A DNA stretch of 64,000 bases, taken from Nonomuraea spiralis (GTDB lineage Bacteria; Actinomycetota; Actinomycetes; Streptosporangiales; Streptosporangiaceae). Shown here piece by piece: positions 16,846 through 25,291 of this stretch. Each line of letters starts with the position of its first letter. Positions within the stretch are counted from its first letter, which is position 1. The notes under the pieces were generated by a model. That model was not told where the DNA came from. It ran no database searches and saw nothing but the letters and a program-made list of their open reading frames with translations. The stretch covers positions 196,481 to 260,480 of the forward strand of contig NZ_BMRC01000001.1 of NCBI RefSeq assembly GCF_014648435.1. The letters run 5' to 3'. The translations under genes and the position numbers were made by a program.

Positions 16846-16893
16846 GGCAAAGAGTGCCGGGATTATGTGTGCCAATGCGATGATCTGGGGTAT
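16846..16893 (+). promoter_or_regulatory. Stress-sigma-like promoter with a 15-bp upstream element
   Basis: GGCAAAGAGTGCCGG (16846-16860) is followed by GTGTG (16867) and a GGGTAT box (16888-16893), 42 bases before the GTG start of the PRC/DUF2382 gene. GGGTAT/C is the -10 form of actinobacterial SigB/SigF-type promoters. The same 15-mer recurs upstream of the pgi gene with nearly identical spacing. Confidence 0.55.
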
Positions 16894-16934
16894 TTGTCCT
16901 TTTTGAACCAGGACGAACAATCAGGGGGATCGTC

Positions 16935-17828
16935 GTGGCTATGCAAACAGAGATCCGGAACCTGCTCGACTGCCATGTGATCGGGTCCGACGGACAGTCG
17001 ATCGGCAAGGTGGGGCAGGTCTACCTCAGTGACCGCACCGGCGAGCCGGAGTGGGTGACGGTGCGCACGGGGTTCTTCGGCATGAAGCAGACCTTCGTGC
17101 CTCTGACCAACGCCCGCCGCTCTGGGGACGAGATCAGGGTCCCCTTCGACAAGGAGATGATCAAGGGCGCACCCAACATCGACGTGGACGGCCGCCTGTC
17201 GCTGGAGGAGGAGGCCGAGCTCTACCGGTACTACGGGATGCAGCCGTCCAACATCCCGTCCCAGCGCACGCCCATGGGCGAACGGCAGGCCCGGACCGCC
17301 GCCGGGGAGCAGCGGATCGCGGACGAGCGCGGCCGGCGCGGGGGCATGACCGGCCAGACCGGCCAGACCACCGGCCAGACCGGGCAGGCGGGCCGGCCCC
17401 GTGGCCGGGACGTGGGTGACCGCGACATCGACATGACCACGTCGGAGGAGCGGCTCCGCATCGGCAAGGAGAGCCGCGAGAGCGGTCACGTGCGCCTGCG
17501 CAAGTACGTGGAGACCGAGAACGTCCAGGAGAAGGTGCCGCTCTCGCACGAGGAGGTCGTGATCGAGCGCGAGCCCATCAAGGACGGCGAGCCCGGCACG
17601 TACGAGATCGGCGAGGACGAGCAGCAGATCACCCTGCACGAGGAGCGGGCGGTGATCGGCAAGGAGACCAGGCCGGTCGAGCACATCCGGGTGCACAAGG
17701 AGCGCGTGCAGCACGAGGAGACCGTCGAGGGCCAGGTCAGGAGGGAACGCCTGGAGGTCGACGAGGACGGCAGCGCGCGCGAGCGCACCCGCAACCGCCG
17801 CGGTGACGACCTCCCGCCCAAGCGGTAG
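16935..17828 (+). CDS. PRC-barrel and DUF2382 (YsnF/AvaK) domain stress protein
   Basis: A 297-residue soluble protein. A PRC-barrel domain occupies residues 5-85 (VIGSDGQSIGKVGQVYL, TFVPLTNA). Then comes a linker with TGQ repeats, and a highly charged DUF2382 domain from about residue 155 (EERLRIGKESRESGHVRLRK, VIGKETRPVEHIRVHKE). These proteins are induced by general stress, and the SigB-like promoter upstream agrees with that. The start is GTG 16935 with GGGGGA five bases before; an ATG two codons later is an alternative. A hairpin follows the stop. Confidence 0.9.
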   Translation: MAMQTEIRNLLDCHVIGSDGQSIGKVGQVYLSDRTGEPEWVTVRTGFFGMKQTFVPLTNARRSGDEIRVPFDKEMIKGAPNIDVDGRLSLEEEAELYRYYGMQPSNIPSQRTPMGERQARTAAGEQRIADERGRRGGMTGQTGQTTGQTGQAGRPRGRDVGDRDIDMTTSEERLRIGKESRESGHVRLRKYVETENVQEKVPLSHEEVVIEREPIKDGEPGTYEIGEDEQQITLHEERAVIGKETRPVEHIRVHKERVQHEETVEGQVRRERLEVDEDGSARERTRNRRGDDLPPKR

Positions 17829-17848
17829 GAGGCCGTGCCCGGTCCGCC

Positions 17849-17872
17849 GCGGGGGCGCCCACGCGCCCCCGC
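17849..17872. terminator. Hairpin terminator after the PRC/DUF2382 gene
   Basis: A 10-bp perfect G/C stem (GCGGGGGCGC with its complement) with a CCAC loop, 20 bases past the stop. Confidence 0.75.
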
Positions 17873-17956
17873 CACACCATGCCCGCCGTCGGAGGCCCCG
17901 CCCGCGGGAGCAGGAGCCGGGCCGCCGTGAGAGCGCCCTCCTGAGAGCGCCCGCCC

Positions 17957-19192
17957 TCAGGAGGCGGGCCCGCCGGTCCCGGCCTCCGCTGGGACCGACC
18001 AGCTCGGGCGGGCGTTCAGGGTGGCCGGCTCGAAGCCCGCGAGCTGCTTGTAGTGCAGCGCGATCTTCTCCAGCGTGTCGCGGGGGAGGACCTCGTCGAT
18101 GTCGGCGAACCCCTCCGGCGCGCGTTCCTGCGCCAGCCGCAGGACGACCTCGGGCCCGTCCTCGCGATTGGCCAGCACGATCTGGTTCGTGACCGGCCGG
18201 CGACGGCTCTCGTAGAACTCCAGGCCCTGGCCGGTGGCCAGGGCGTAGGCCAGGACGCGGGCGTCGATGACGGCCTGCGTGCCGCCGTTGGAGCCGGTCG
18301 GGTACATCGGGTGCGCGGCGTCTCCCGTCAGCGTCACGGTCTCCGCCGACCAGTACGGCAGCGGGTCGCGGTCGACCAGCGGGTACTCGTACGCCTTGTG
18401 GGCCGAGGCGATGAGGCCGGGGATGTCGAGGGCCTCGCAGCGCACGTCGGCCACGTGGTGCAGGAACTTGCCGACCTCGACCTCCCGGTTCCAGTCGCCC
18501 CGGGGCGTGGTCTCGGGGGCCCGGTGCTGGATGGCCCAGTTGATCAGTTGTGTGCCGTCGGGGTCGGGCGGGGCGATCGGATAGATGACGATCTTCTGCG
18601 TGCCGTCGCCCGCCATGATCATGGACCTGCCGGTCAGGAACGGCTCGGCGCGGGACGTGCCCCGCCACAGCACGTGACCGCCCCACAGCGGCTCGCCCTC
18701 CTCGGGGAACAGCGCGGCCCTGACGCCGGAGCGGATGCCGTCGGCGCCGACGAGCAGGTCGGCGTCGTGGTCGAGCCCGGTGACGGGTGAGCCGGTGACG
18801 ACCGCGTCCGGGCCCAGGCGCTCGCGTACCGCGTCGAGGAGCATGAGCTGCAGGCGGCCGCGGTGGATCGAGTACTGGGGCCAGGCGTAGCCGGCCGCCC
18901 GGCCGCGCGGCTCGGACCAGATGCGCTGCCCGCGGCGGGTGATGAAGGTCAGGTCGGCCGTCTCGACGCCGACGCGGGCCAGGCGCTCGCCCAGGCCGAG
19001 CTCGATCAGCTCGCGTACGGCGTGCGGCAGCAGGTTGATGCCCACGCCGAGCGGCCGGATGTCGCGGACCGCCTCGCGTACGGTCACGTCGGTGATGCCC
19101 GCGGCGTGCAGGCTCAGGGCCGTGGTCAGCCCGGCGATGCCCGCGCCGGCGATGACCACGCGCCTCGGACGTCCGGGTAAGGAGCCGGTCAT
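17957..19192 (-). CDS. FAD-dependent aromatic monooxygenase, PhzS-like
   Basis: Group A flavin hydroxylase of 411 residues. It has the FAD-binding GAGIAG near the N-terminus, the DG motif LVGADGIRSGVR, and the GD motif LTGDAAHPMYPTGSNGG. Substrate-side sequence such as WPQYSIHRGRLQ and GTQLINWAIQHR resembles PhzS-type monooxygenases. NAD(P)H-driven hydroxylation of an aromatic acid is expected. The ATG overlaps the TGA of the binding-protein gene by four bases and has GGAGG upstream, so it is translationally coupled to the transport operon. The imported compound is probably its substrate; that is inference. Confidence 0.85.
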   Translation of the reverse strand: MTGSLPGRPRRVVIAGAGIAGLTTALSLHAAGITDVTVREAVRDIRPLGVGINLLPHAVRELIELGLGERLARVGVETADLTFITRRGQRIWSEPRGRAAGYAWPQYSIHRGRLQLMLLDAVRERLGPDAVVTGSPVTGLDHDADLLVGADGIRSGVRAALFPEEGEPLWGGHVLWRGTSRAEPFLTGRSMIMAGDGTQKIVIYPIAPPDPDGTQLINWAIQHRAPETTPRGDWNREVEVGKFLHHVADVRCEALDIPGLIASAHKAYEYPLVDRDPLPYWSAETVTLTGDAAHPMYPTGSNGGTQAVIDARVLAYALATGQGLEFYESRRRPVTNQIVLANREDGPEVVLRLAQERAPEGFADIDEVLPRDTLEKIALHYKQLAGFEPATLNARPSWSVPAEAGTGGPAS

Positions 19193-20187
19193 GAGGGGCC
19201 TCCGGGAAGGAGCAGGGCGGAGACGTCGAACGGCGCCTCCAGGTAGCCGTCGCCCTTGAACTGCAGCATGAGGTCGGCCACGCGCTGCAGGCGGGCCTTG
19301 TCCACGGTGGTGGAGTAGCCGCCCAGCGTCATCGCGCCGGCGGTGGCCTGGTCGATCTTCGTGTACTTCGGCATCGCGGCCTTGGCCTCGGCCGGGTTCG
19401 CGATCGCCAGGTCCACGGCCTTGCGCAGGCCGCGCTGGAAGGCGGCGACCGTCCGCGGGTTGTCGCGGGCGAAGTCCTCAGTGGTCAGGTAGCCCGCCAT
19501 CGGGAAGTCGGCGGTCGCCCCGGTGAACAGGTCCGACAGGCTGCGGGCGCCGCTCGTCCTGGCCGCGGCCTGCCAGAACGGCTCCGGCAGGACGGCGGCG
19601 TCGACGTCGCCGTTGTCCAGGGCGCCGGCCATCTGCGGGAACGGCCGTTCGACGAAGGTGATGTCGGCGGTCGTCAGGCCGGCGGGCTTCAGCAGCGCGC
19701 TGACGGCCAGCGTGGCGACGTTGCCGAGGGTGTTGACGCCGATCTTCCTGCCCTTGAGGTCGGCCAGCGCCTTGACGGGCGAGTCCTTCTTCGTCATGAG
19801 CACGAAGTTGCCGGGCTTGGCGGCGTAGGCGTCGCCGACGACCTTGAGCCGGCCCACGCCGCGCGAGGAGGCCAGGACCGCCGAGACGTAGTTGCTGTGC
19901 AGCACGTCCAGCTTGCCGCTGATCAGGTCATGCAGCGCGGCCGCGCCGCCCTGGATGACGACGGGCTTGACGGTCAGGCCCTCGGCCGCGAAGTAGCCCT
20001 TGTCGATGCCGATCTGGATGGGGGCCACCTCGGGGAGGGCCAGCATGCCGAGGTTGAGTACGGGCTTCTCGGGGCCACCGGCCGAGGGGCCGGGGTCCGT
20101 CCCGCCGCACCCGGCGGTCAGGGCGGCGACGAGTGCGGCGGCGAATATGAAGGGGGACAAGCGCGTTCGTCGTCGAAGTCCGGGCAT
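19189..20187 (-). CDS. NitT/TauT-type ABC transporter substrate-binding lipoprotein
   Basis: A 332-residue SsuA/THI5-like binding protein. The signal sequence ends at a lipobox (LTAGC), tethering it to the membrane. The first domain contains LGMLALPEVAPIQIGIDKGYFAAEGL, followed by GGAAALHDLISGKLDV, the usual ligand-loop sequence. The frame extends upstream to 20301, but ATG 20187 is preceded by TTTGGAGCG and opens directly on the signal peptide. It shares a 4-base overlap with the monooxygenase gene. The ligand may be an aromatic carboxylate, sulfonate or pyrimidine; sequence alone does not decide. Confidence 0.88.
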   Translation of the reverse strand: MPGLRRRTRLSPFIFAAALVAALTAGCGGTDPGPSAGGPEKPVLNLGMLALPEVAPIQIGIDKGYFAAEGLTVKPVVIQGGAAALHDLISGKLDVLHSNYVSAVLASSRGVGRLKVVGDAYAAKPGNFVLMTKKDSPVKALADLKGRKIGVNTLGNVATLAVSALLKPAGLTTADITFVERPFPQMAGALDNGDVDAAVLPEPFWQAAARTSGARSLSDLFTGATADFPMAGYLTTEDFARDNPRTVAAFQRGLRKAVDLAIANPAEAKAAMPKYTKIDQATAGAMTLGGYSTTVDKARLQRVADLMLQFKGDGYLEAPFDVSALLLPGGPS

Positions 20188-20284
20188 GAACGCTCCAAAG
20201 AGTGATGACGAGGGCGTGGCGCGTGCCGGGGAAGAATGCGTGCGGAATATCCGGTTCACAATCTCATGCATTTCCGATCGCGCA

Positions 20285-21028
20285 TTATTCGGACGTACCA
20301 TAATGGGCCGGCAGGCGGCGTTCGAGAATCAGGAAAACCTGATTGAGCAGAAAGCCGAGCACGCCGAGCACGGTGATGGCGGCCCACACTCCGGGCAGGT
20401 CGAAGGAGCGCTGCGCGGCCCGGAGCCGGAAGCCGACGCCGTCGGTGGCGAAGAACTCCGCGATCACCATGAGGATCAGCGCGAGCGACAGGCTGAGCCG
20501 CAGGCCGGCCAGGATCTTCGGGGCCGCCGACGGCAGGACGACCCGCAGCAGCCGCTGCCTCGCCGGCAGCCGGAAGACCTGAGCGGTGTCGAGGTGCAGC
20601 CGGTCCACGTTCCTGGCGCCGTCGGCGGTGTTGATCAGCACCGGCCAGACGATGCCGCAGGCGATGGTCGCCACCTGCATCGACGTGCCGGTCGAGAACA
20701 GCGCCAGGAACACCGGCAGCAGCGCGGGCGGCGGCAGCGCCCGGCAGAACTGCACCGCCGGGTCCAGGAACCTGGCCAGCAGCGGCGAGCGGCCCAGGGC
20801 AACCCCGGCCGCGACGCCCGCCAGGCCGGCCAGCACCCACCCGGCCAGCAGCCGGCCCAGGCTGGAGGACAGGTCGTCCAGGGCCGTCTGGCTGATCCAC
20901 AACTCACGCCCGCGCAGCGCGATCGCGGACGGGGGCGGGAAGTAGGGGTGGCGCAGGGCCCGGGTGGCTGCCTCCCAGACGGCCACGACGACGGGCACGG
21001 CCCACAACCGCGCTGCGGACCGGATCAT
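20285..21028 (-). CDS. ABC transporter permease, NitT/TauT family (second)
   Basis: A 247-residue integral membrane protein with about six helices. The EAA-loop region lies between VDRLHLDTAQVFRLPARQ and LPSAAPKILAGLRLSLSLAL and includes the conserved LPSAAP. Its ATG overlaps the TGA of the first permease by four bases (ATGA). It would pair with the other permease as a heterodimer. No ATP-binding subunit is encoded in the operon. Confidence 0.88.
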   Translation of the reverse strand: MIRSAARLWAVPVVVAVWEAATRALRHPYFPPPSAIALRGRELWISQTALDDLSSSLGRLLAGWVLAGLAGVAAGVALGRSPLLARFLDPAVQFCRALPPPALLPVFLALFSTGTSMQVATIACGIVWPVLINTADGARNVDRLHLDTAQVFRLPARQRLLRVVLPSAAPKILAGLRLSLSLALILMVIAEFFATDGVGFRLRAAQRSFDLPGVWAAITVLGVLGFLLNQVFLILERRLPAHYGTSE

Positions 21029-21897
21029 CGGGCCGCCCCGGTCAGGGCCGTGTGCCAGCGCAGCAGCCGCCGGGAGGCCTGGGCCAGCAGGGTGTTGGTG
21101 AGCACGCCGAGCACGCCCGCCCACAGGGTGGCGGCGATGGTCAGCCGGAGCCCGTCCGGGCTGCTCTCGGCCACGATGACGAAGTGCCCGATCCCGCTGG
21201 TGCCGGCCAGCAGCTCGGTGCTGACGGCCAGGATGAGGGCGATGGCCGCGGCCACCCGTACGCCGGTCGCGACGAAGGGGGCCGCGCTCGGCAGGCTGAT
21301 CCGCCACAGGATCGGCAGGGGGCCGAACCCGAAGGCCCGCATCGTCTCCTTGGCCAGCGGGTCGACCTCGCGCAGCCCGTACATGGTGTTGAGCAGGATG
21401 GGCCACGCGGCGGCGTACATGATCATCGCGACCTCGGTCTCCAGCCGGCCGGTGAAGACGAACGCGGCCAGCGGGATGAGCGCCACTGACGGGATGGGCC
21501 GCAGGAACTCCAGCACCGGGCGCAGGGCCCGTTCGACCGGCGGCAGGCTGCCCAGCAGCAGCCCGGCGGGCACGGCCACGGCCACGGCGGCGAGCAGGCC
21601 GAGCGCCCAGGCGCCGGACGTGGCCAGCACGTCGGCCAGGAAGGCGGGGTCGGCGGCCAGCCCGGCGGCGGTGACCAGGACCGCCGAGGCGAGCGGGAGC
21701 CGCGACTCCGGGACGAGACCGAGACGGCCGGCCGCCTCGGCGGCGCACAACAGCGCGGCGGTCCCCGCCACGCCGCAGACGACGGCGCTGCCGAAGAGAC
21801 GGGCGGGGATCAGGCGCACGGCGACGCCTGGGCGGACAGGAGGGCGCGTAAGGGGAACGGCGGCAATGTCGGCTCTCCGGAACGTGGGCCCGGCCAT
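21025..21897 (-). CDS. ABC transporter permease, NitT/TauT family (first)
   Basis: A 290-residue membrane protein. The EAA loop is seen in GLREVDPLAKETMRAFGF followed by WRISLPSAAPFVATGVR. The hydrophobic pattern gives six or seven helices and a long N-terminal tail. The start is ATG 21897 with a weak GGTGG site. It is the first gene of the operon; the 187 bases upstream contain no other gene and hold the promoter. Together with the next permease and binding protein it forms an importer lacking its own ATPase. Confidence 0.85.
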   Translation of the reverse strand: MAGPTFRRADIAAVPLTRPPVRPGVAVRLIPARLFGSAVVCGVAGTAALLCAAEAAGRLGLVPESRLPLASAVLVTAAGLAADPAFLADVLATSGAWALGLLAAVAVAVPAGLLLGSLPPVERALRPVLEFLRPIPSVALIPLAAFVFTGRLETEVAMIMYAAAWPILLNTMYGLREVDPLAKETMRAFGFGPLPILWRISLPSAAPFVATGVRVAAAIALILAVSTELLAGTSGIGHFVIVAESSPDGLRLTIAATLWAGVLGVLTNTLLAQASRRLLRWHTALTGAAR

Positions 21898-22083
21898 TCA
21901 CCACCGCTTCAGGCCGGAGGGCGGGCAGGAAGGGAACGGAAATCACCCTAACCGAGCCGGACGTTTCCGCCCGGCCGGGAAACTCCGCTTCTCGACAACG
22001 GCCTTGCCCGTTTGCCGAATGCGGAGTCACATTCCGTTGTTCCCGGCAATTTCGGCCCGCCGTTTAATAGGGCCGCCCGCGTT

Positions 22084-23793
22084 TCACCGGCCGTAGAGTT
22101 CGAGTTCGTTCAGCATGCTGCAGGAGTCGCCGATCTCGGCGTCGCAGTCGCGGGTGGGCTCGGTGACGATCATGACGTGCGCGCCGGTGCGGTCCACGGT
22201 GTGGTAGCGCATGGCGTAGTCGGTCCGGTCCTCGATGGTGACGGCGGGGCGGCCCCAGGAACGGCCGTCGGCGGAGACGTACACGCGGGCGCTCGCGGGG
22301 TGGCCGGGGCGCAGGCTGATGCCGATCCGGTTGATCGCGTACGGGCGGTCGAGGTGCAGGACGTACCGGCCGGGTCCGGCGGCGACCGCGCCGGACCAGT
22401 AGTCGGTGCTGCCGTCGAAGGCGCCCGCCGGGCCCGTACGCGGGTGGGCCGGGGTGGTCCAGCGCATGTCCGTGTCGACCTTGAGCGCGCCGCCGCGCTG
22501 CAGGGCGGCCAGGTCGAGCAGGCCGGGGCCGGGGGTGACGACGGTGAACAGGCGGCGTTTGATCGCGTACCAGCCGCCGTTCTCGAACTTGCCGTGGGCC
22601 GGGCAGGCCGTCTCGTTGAGCAGGCCGTCCGAGTTCACGCCGGGCAGCTTGCAGTTGTCGAACACCTGGATCAGCCGGTGCGGGCCGACCGCGGCGATGG
22701 CGGTGTACCCGGACGAGCCGTGCACGTCCCGTACGCCGTCGCTGTTGCGGTACGTCACCGTCTGCCGCCGCCACTCCTCGCCGATCCCGTCGGGGGCGAT
22801 CGCCAGCCAGTTGTGCGGACGCCCGGCGCTGAGCACGAGCACGCCGTCCGGCATCAGCAGCAGCCGCGGCGCCACACCGCGCACCAGGCAGTCCTGCCCC
22901 TCGATGCGCAACGGCTGGACCGGCGACCAGGTGCGCCCCCCGTCGGAGGACCGGCTCTGGTGCAGCGTGGAGGGCGGCACGCCGTCCCTGCGCAACACCG
23001 CCAGCAGGGTGCCGTCGAGCGTCTGGGCGAGGGCGCCCTCGTTGTAGACGTAGGGCGGGTCGGGAGGGGTGATCACACCGCGCCTGGCGAACGTCCGGCC
23101 GCCGTCCTCGCTGGCGAACACCTCCGGCTGGTACGAGCCGGTCCCGCCCTGGCGGATGTACGCCGTGAACAGGATCGTGCCGTCGGCGAGCTGGATCGGC
23201 AGGCCGTGGGCGGCGCCGCCGTCGGCCTGCTCGTCGGGGGAGGTCACCGTCGCCTCCCGGCGCACCCAGCCCTCGTCGTCGGGCGAGCGTGAGGTGAGCA
23301 CGCCCAGCGTGGCGGTGCCGGGCCCGGTGCGCCGCAGGTAGTACTCAAGGGCGAGCAGCCCGCCGTCGCGCAGCTCGATCGGCGCCTCCCGCAGCGGGGT
23401 CCGGTTGCTCGGGCCGAACGTGACGCCGCCGTCCTCGGAGACCGCCGCCTCGTTGGTGAGGGTGACGACCCTGTCCACGTTCGTGGTGTAGGTGACGAGG
23501 AGCTTCCTGACCGGCGCGCCGTCGCGGCCGACCGTGTCGAGCGCGGCCACGCTGGGGAACCCGGCGAAGTCGAGCCGCTGCTGCGACGACGGTTCGCGCT
23601 CGTCGGGCGCCGGATACGGATAGATCCACCGTGGTGAGACATCAGTGTCGGTCAGGTAAGGCCCGTCCGGGACCGACTTGCCGGTGAACTCCGGCAGCCG
23701 GCAGAACGTCTCACCGGTCCGCGCGACCCCGTGGACCGCGGGCAGACCGGCGGCCAGGACCACCACCGCCAGCGCGGCTCTGGGCACCGCCAC
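22084..23793 (-). CDS. Secreted sialidase-like protein with C-terminal discoidin-type domain
   Basis: A six-bladed propeller-type exo-glycosidase candidate of 569 residues. A signal peptide (AALAVVVLAAGLPAVHG) follows the chosen GTG start 23793, which has GGAG six bases before it; the frame is open to 23886. Asp-box motifs SEDGGVTFGP, SEDGGRTFAR and SSDGGRTWSP mark the propeller. The last 150 residues (AGAFDGSTDYWSG, YAINRIGISLRPG, ARVYVSADGRSWG) are an F5/8 type C carbohydrate-binding domain. An arginine triad cannot be confirmed by eye, so the substrate could be sialic acid or another glycan. Confidence 0.78.
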   Translation of the reverse strand: MAVPRAALAVVVLAAGLPAVHGVARTGETFCRLPEFTGKSVPDGPYLTDTDVSPRWIYPYPAPDEREPSSQQRLDFAGFPSVAALDTVGRDGAPVRKLLVTYTTNVDRVVTLTNEAAVSEDGGVTFGPSNRTPLREAPIELRDGGLLALEYYLRRTGPGTATLGVLTSRSPDDEGWVRREATVTSPDEQADGGAAHGLPIQLADGTILFTAYIRQGGTGSYQPEVFASEDGGRTFARRGVITPPDPPYVYNEGALAQTLDGTLLAVLRRDGVPPSTLHQSRSSDGGRTWSPVQPLRIEGQDCLVRGVAPRLLLMPDGVLVLSAGRPHNWLAIAPDGIGEEWRRQTVTYRNSDGVRDVHGSSGYTAIAAVGPHRLIQVFDNCKLPGVNSDGLLNETACPAHGKFENGGWYAIKRRLFTVVTPGPGLLDLAALQRGGALKVDTDMRWTTPAHPRTGPAGAFDGSTDYWSGAVAAGPGRYVLHLDRPYAINRIGISLRPGHPASARVYVSADGRSWGRPAVTIEDRTDYAMRYHTVDRTGAHVMIVTEPTRDCDAEIGDSCSMLNELELYGR

Positions 23794-24042
23794 CGGGCGC
23801 TCCTCTCCCTCGTCGTCACTCCGGGCCGCCGTCCCGGACCGGGCCGGCGGCTCTCTCTCATCTCTGTTCCCACATGTGGCGTTCATCTACAGGGGTCCCT
23901 GCGTTCACCTGCGCCTCATGCTTGCCAACTTTGAATCCAATATGTATTCGTTAAGTGAGAGTTGACAGGAGTGGGGGTACTTACGAGGATCAGGGCGGCA
24001 CGATTAAGTGCCAATTTACGCGGGGTCTGGAGGTGGCCTCAG

Positions 24043-24930
24043 ATGAGCATCGAGCCCAGGGCGCGAGTCGCCCCCGAGCGCGTGCTGCCGGTCTTGACGG
24101 GCCCGGTGCCGATGGCGCCGGAGACAGCGGCACAACAGAAGGTCGTCCAGCGCATCTGCGCCAGGGTGGCGCCCCAAGAGGTGGAGGTCGGCGTCGGCGA
24201 ACTGCCGCCGGGCGGCCTCCAGGTGTGGATCGAGGCCCCGGTCCACGTCGATCCGCGCGAGTCATGGGTGCTCCACCACCGCATGGCCCGCGAGGTCGGT
24301 CTCGTCGGCTGGCACTGCGAGGCCGACAGCGACCGGCTGCTGGTGCTCGGCTGGAGCGCCGCCTGCCTGCACAACCGCATCCGCCTGCTGCAGAGCGGCC
24401 TCGACCGGCTCTCCTCCTTCGAGCACACCGCGCAGCGGGCCGTGCAGCTCGAAGGGGAGGACCCGCGGGGCCGGCCGGCGGCCGACGTCGCCGCCGCGGC
24501 CTGCGCCGCGGTCGGGCGGCGGCTGCGCTGGCCGGAGCGGCTGGCCGAACTCGACGGGTTCGACCGCAGCTCGGGCCTGCCCCACCTGCAACTGCTCCTG
24601 GCGCAGGTGATCGGCCTGGAGTCGAAGGTGTCCTCGGCCTGCGAGGACCACCTGATCATGGCCCGCGTGCTGGCGCGGGCCGTGTGCGAGCACTACGCCG
24701 CCCACGGCGACCTGCCCAGGGCACAGCGCGAGGTGCTGGCCGAGAACCGCCGGTGGGTGCACGCCAGCACGTTCATCCGCGGCACGGCCACCGTACGGCC
24801 GGCCGGCGCGCCCCGCCCGCACATGGGGCTGGCCGAGCGCCGGATCGCCGCAAGCGTCATCAACCACGGCGTGCCGAGGGCGACCCCCGCGGCCGTCACC
24901 CCCCGCACCGGTCACCAGGAGGGCACGTGA
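24043..24930 (+). CDS. Unrecognised 295-aa protein, first gene of the candidate cluster
   Basis: I do not recognise this protein. It is soluble, with no signal or membrane helices. Residues about 20-120 look alpha/beta (LQVWIEAPVHVDPRESWVL, LLVLGWSAACLHNRIRLL); the C-terminal half is helical (LLLAQVIGLESKVSSACEDH, VCEHYAAHGDLPRAQREVLAENRRW). His-rich spots (LHHRMA, GWHCEA) could bind metal, but no known motif is formed. The ATG at 24043 has GGAGG nine bases upstream. The next start overlaps its stop, and five or more genes follow on the same strand with short gaps, so it is probably the head of a biosynthetic operon. It could be a modifying enzyme or a peptide-recognition protein. Confidence 0.7.
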   Translation: MSIEPRARVAPERVLPVLTGPVPMAPETAAQQKVVQRICARVAPQEVEVGVGELPPGGLQVWIEAPVHVDPRESWVLHHRMAREVGLVGWHCEADSDRLLVLGWSAACLHNRIRLLQSGLDRLSSFEHTAQRAVQLEGEDPRGRPAADVAAAACAAVGRRLRWPERLAELDGFDRSSGLPHLQLLLAQVIGLESKVSSACEDHLIMARVLARAVCEHYAAHGDLPRAQREVLAENRRWVHASTFIRGTATVRPAGAPRPHMGLAERRIAASVINHGVPRATPAAVTPRTGHQEGT

Positions 24931-24989
24931 CGACCCAGGTGCCGCTCCACGGCGGGCGGCTGCACGCACAACCCTTACGAACCCTGTAG
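24927..24989 (+). CDS. Possible 20-aa peptide gene
   Basis: A GTG at 24927 overlaps the previous TGA by four bases and is preceded by a perfect AGGAGG at 24917-24922. It reads MTTQVPLHGGRLHAQPLRTL before a TAG that lies inside the ribosome site of the next gene. The arrangement is that of a coupled gene. The caveat is that the frame merely continues a longer shadow frame. It could be a minimal precursor or leader peptide, or an artefact. Confidence 0.4.
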   Translation: MTTQVPLHGGRLHAQPLRTL

Positions 24990-25002
24990 GAGAGCTCCCG
25001 TC

Positions 25003-25263
25003 ATGCGAACCCCACCGCATCTGCCCGCGCTCGTCCGGCACGAGTCACACGACACCGAACGCCCCCGCGCCCGCCGCCACCCCTACGGCCCGCACGAGGT
25101 GCCCGTGCAGGCCGCGCCGCGCGGCTCACTCGACTTCCCCGTCCACGCGGCCGTCCCGCCGGCGCCCCCCGAGGCGCACACGGAGCGGCGACTGCGCGAG
25201 ATCAGGGAGATGTCCACCCAGGCCATCGGCTCCATCGACGACCTCCTCCAGCACACCGCCTGA
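25003..25263 (+). CDS. 86-aa small protein, possible precursor or scaffold peptide
   Basis: An 86-residue protein with a strong start (ATG 25003, AGGAGAG eight bases upstream). The first 58 residues are rich in Pro, His and Arg and look disordered. The last 28 form a likely amphipathic helix, containing RRLREIREMSTQAIGSIDDL. There are no Cys residues, and Ser/Thr are few. It sits between the unknown first gene and the flavoenzyme genes, so a peptide substrate, scaffold or accessory subunit are all possible. No known RiPP leader family is recognised. Confidence 0.6.
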   Translation: MRTPPHLPALVRHESHDTERPRARRHPYGPHEVPVQAAPRGSLDFPVHAAVPPAPPEAHTERRLREIREMSTQAIGSIDDLLQHTA

Positions 25264-25291
25264 CGTGATATCGCATCCCCCGAGGAGAGCC

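Noticed and set aside
16459..16980. A 173-residue plus-strand gene in the gap before the PRC/DUF2382 gene
   Set aside because: It overlaps the promoter, ribosome site and start of the next gene and lacks a start signal. Only its first part resembles protein, so it is listed as a remnant.
20285..22030. A 581-residue minus-strand frame over both permeases
   Set aside because: The N-terminal half is a shadow of the first permease. The real second permease starts at 21028, with an ATGA overlap.
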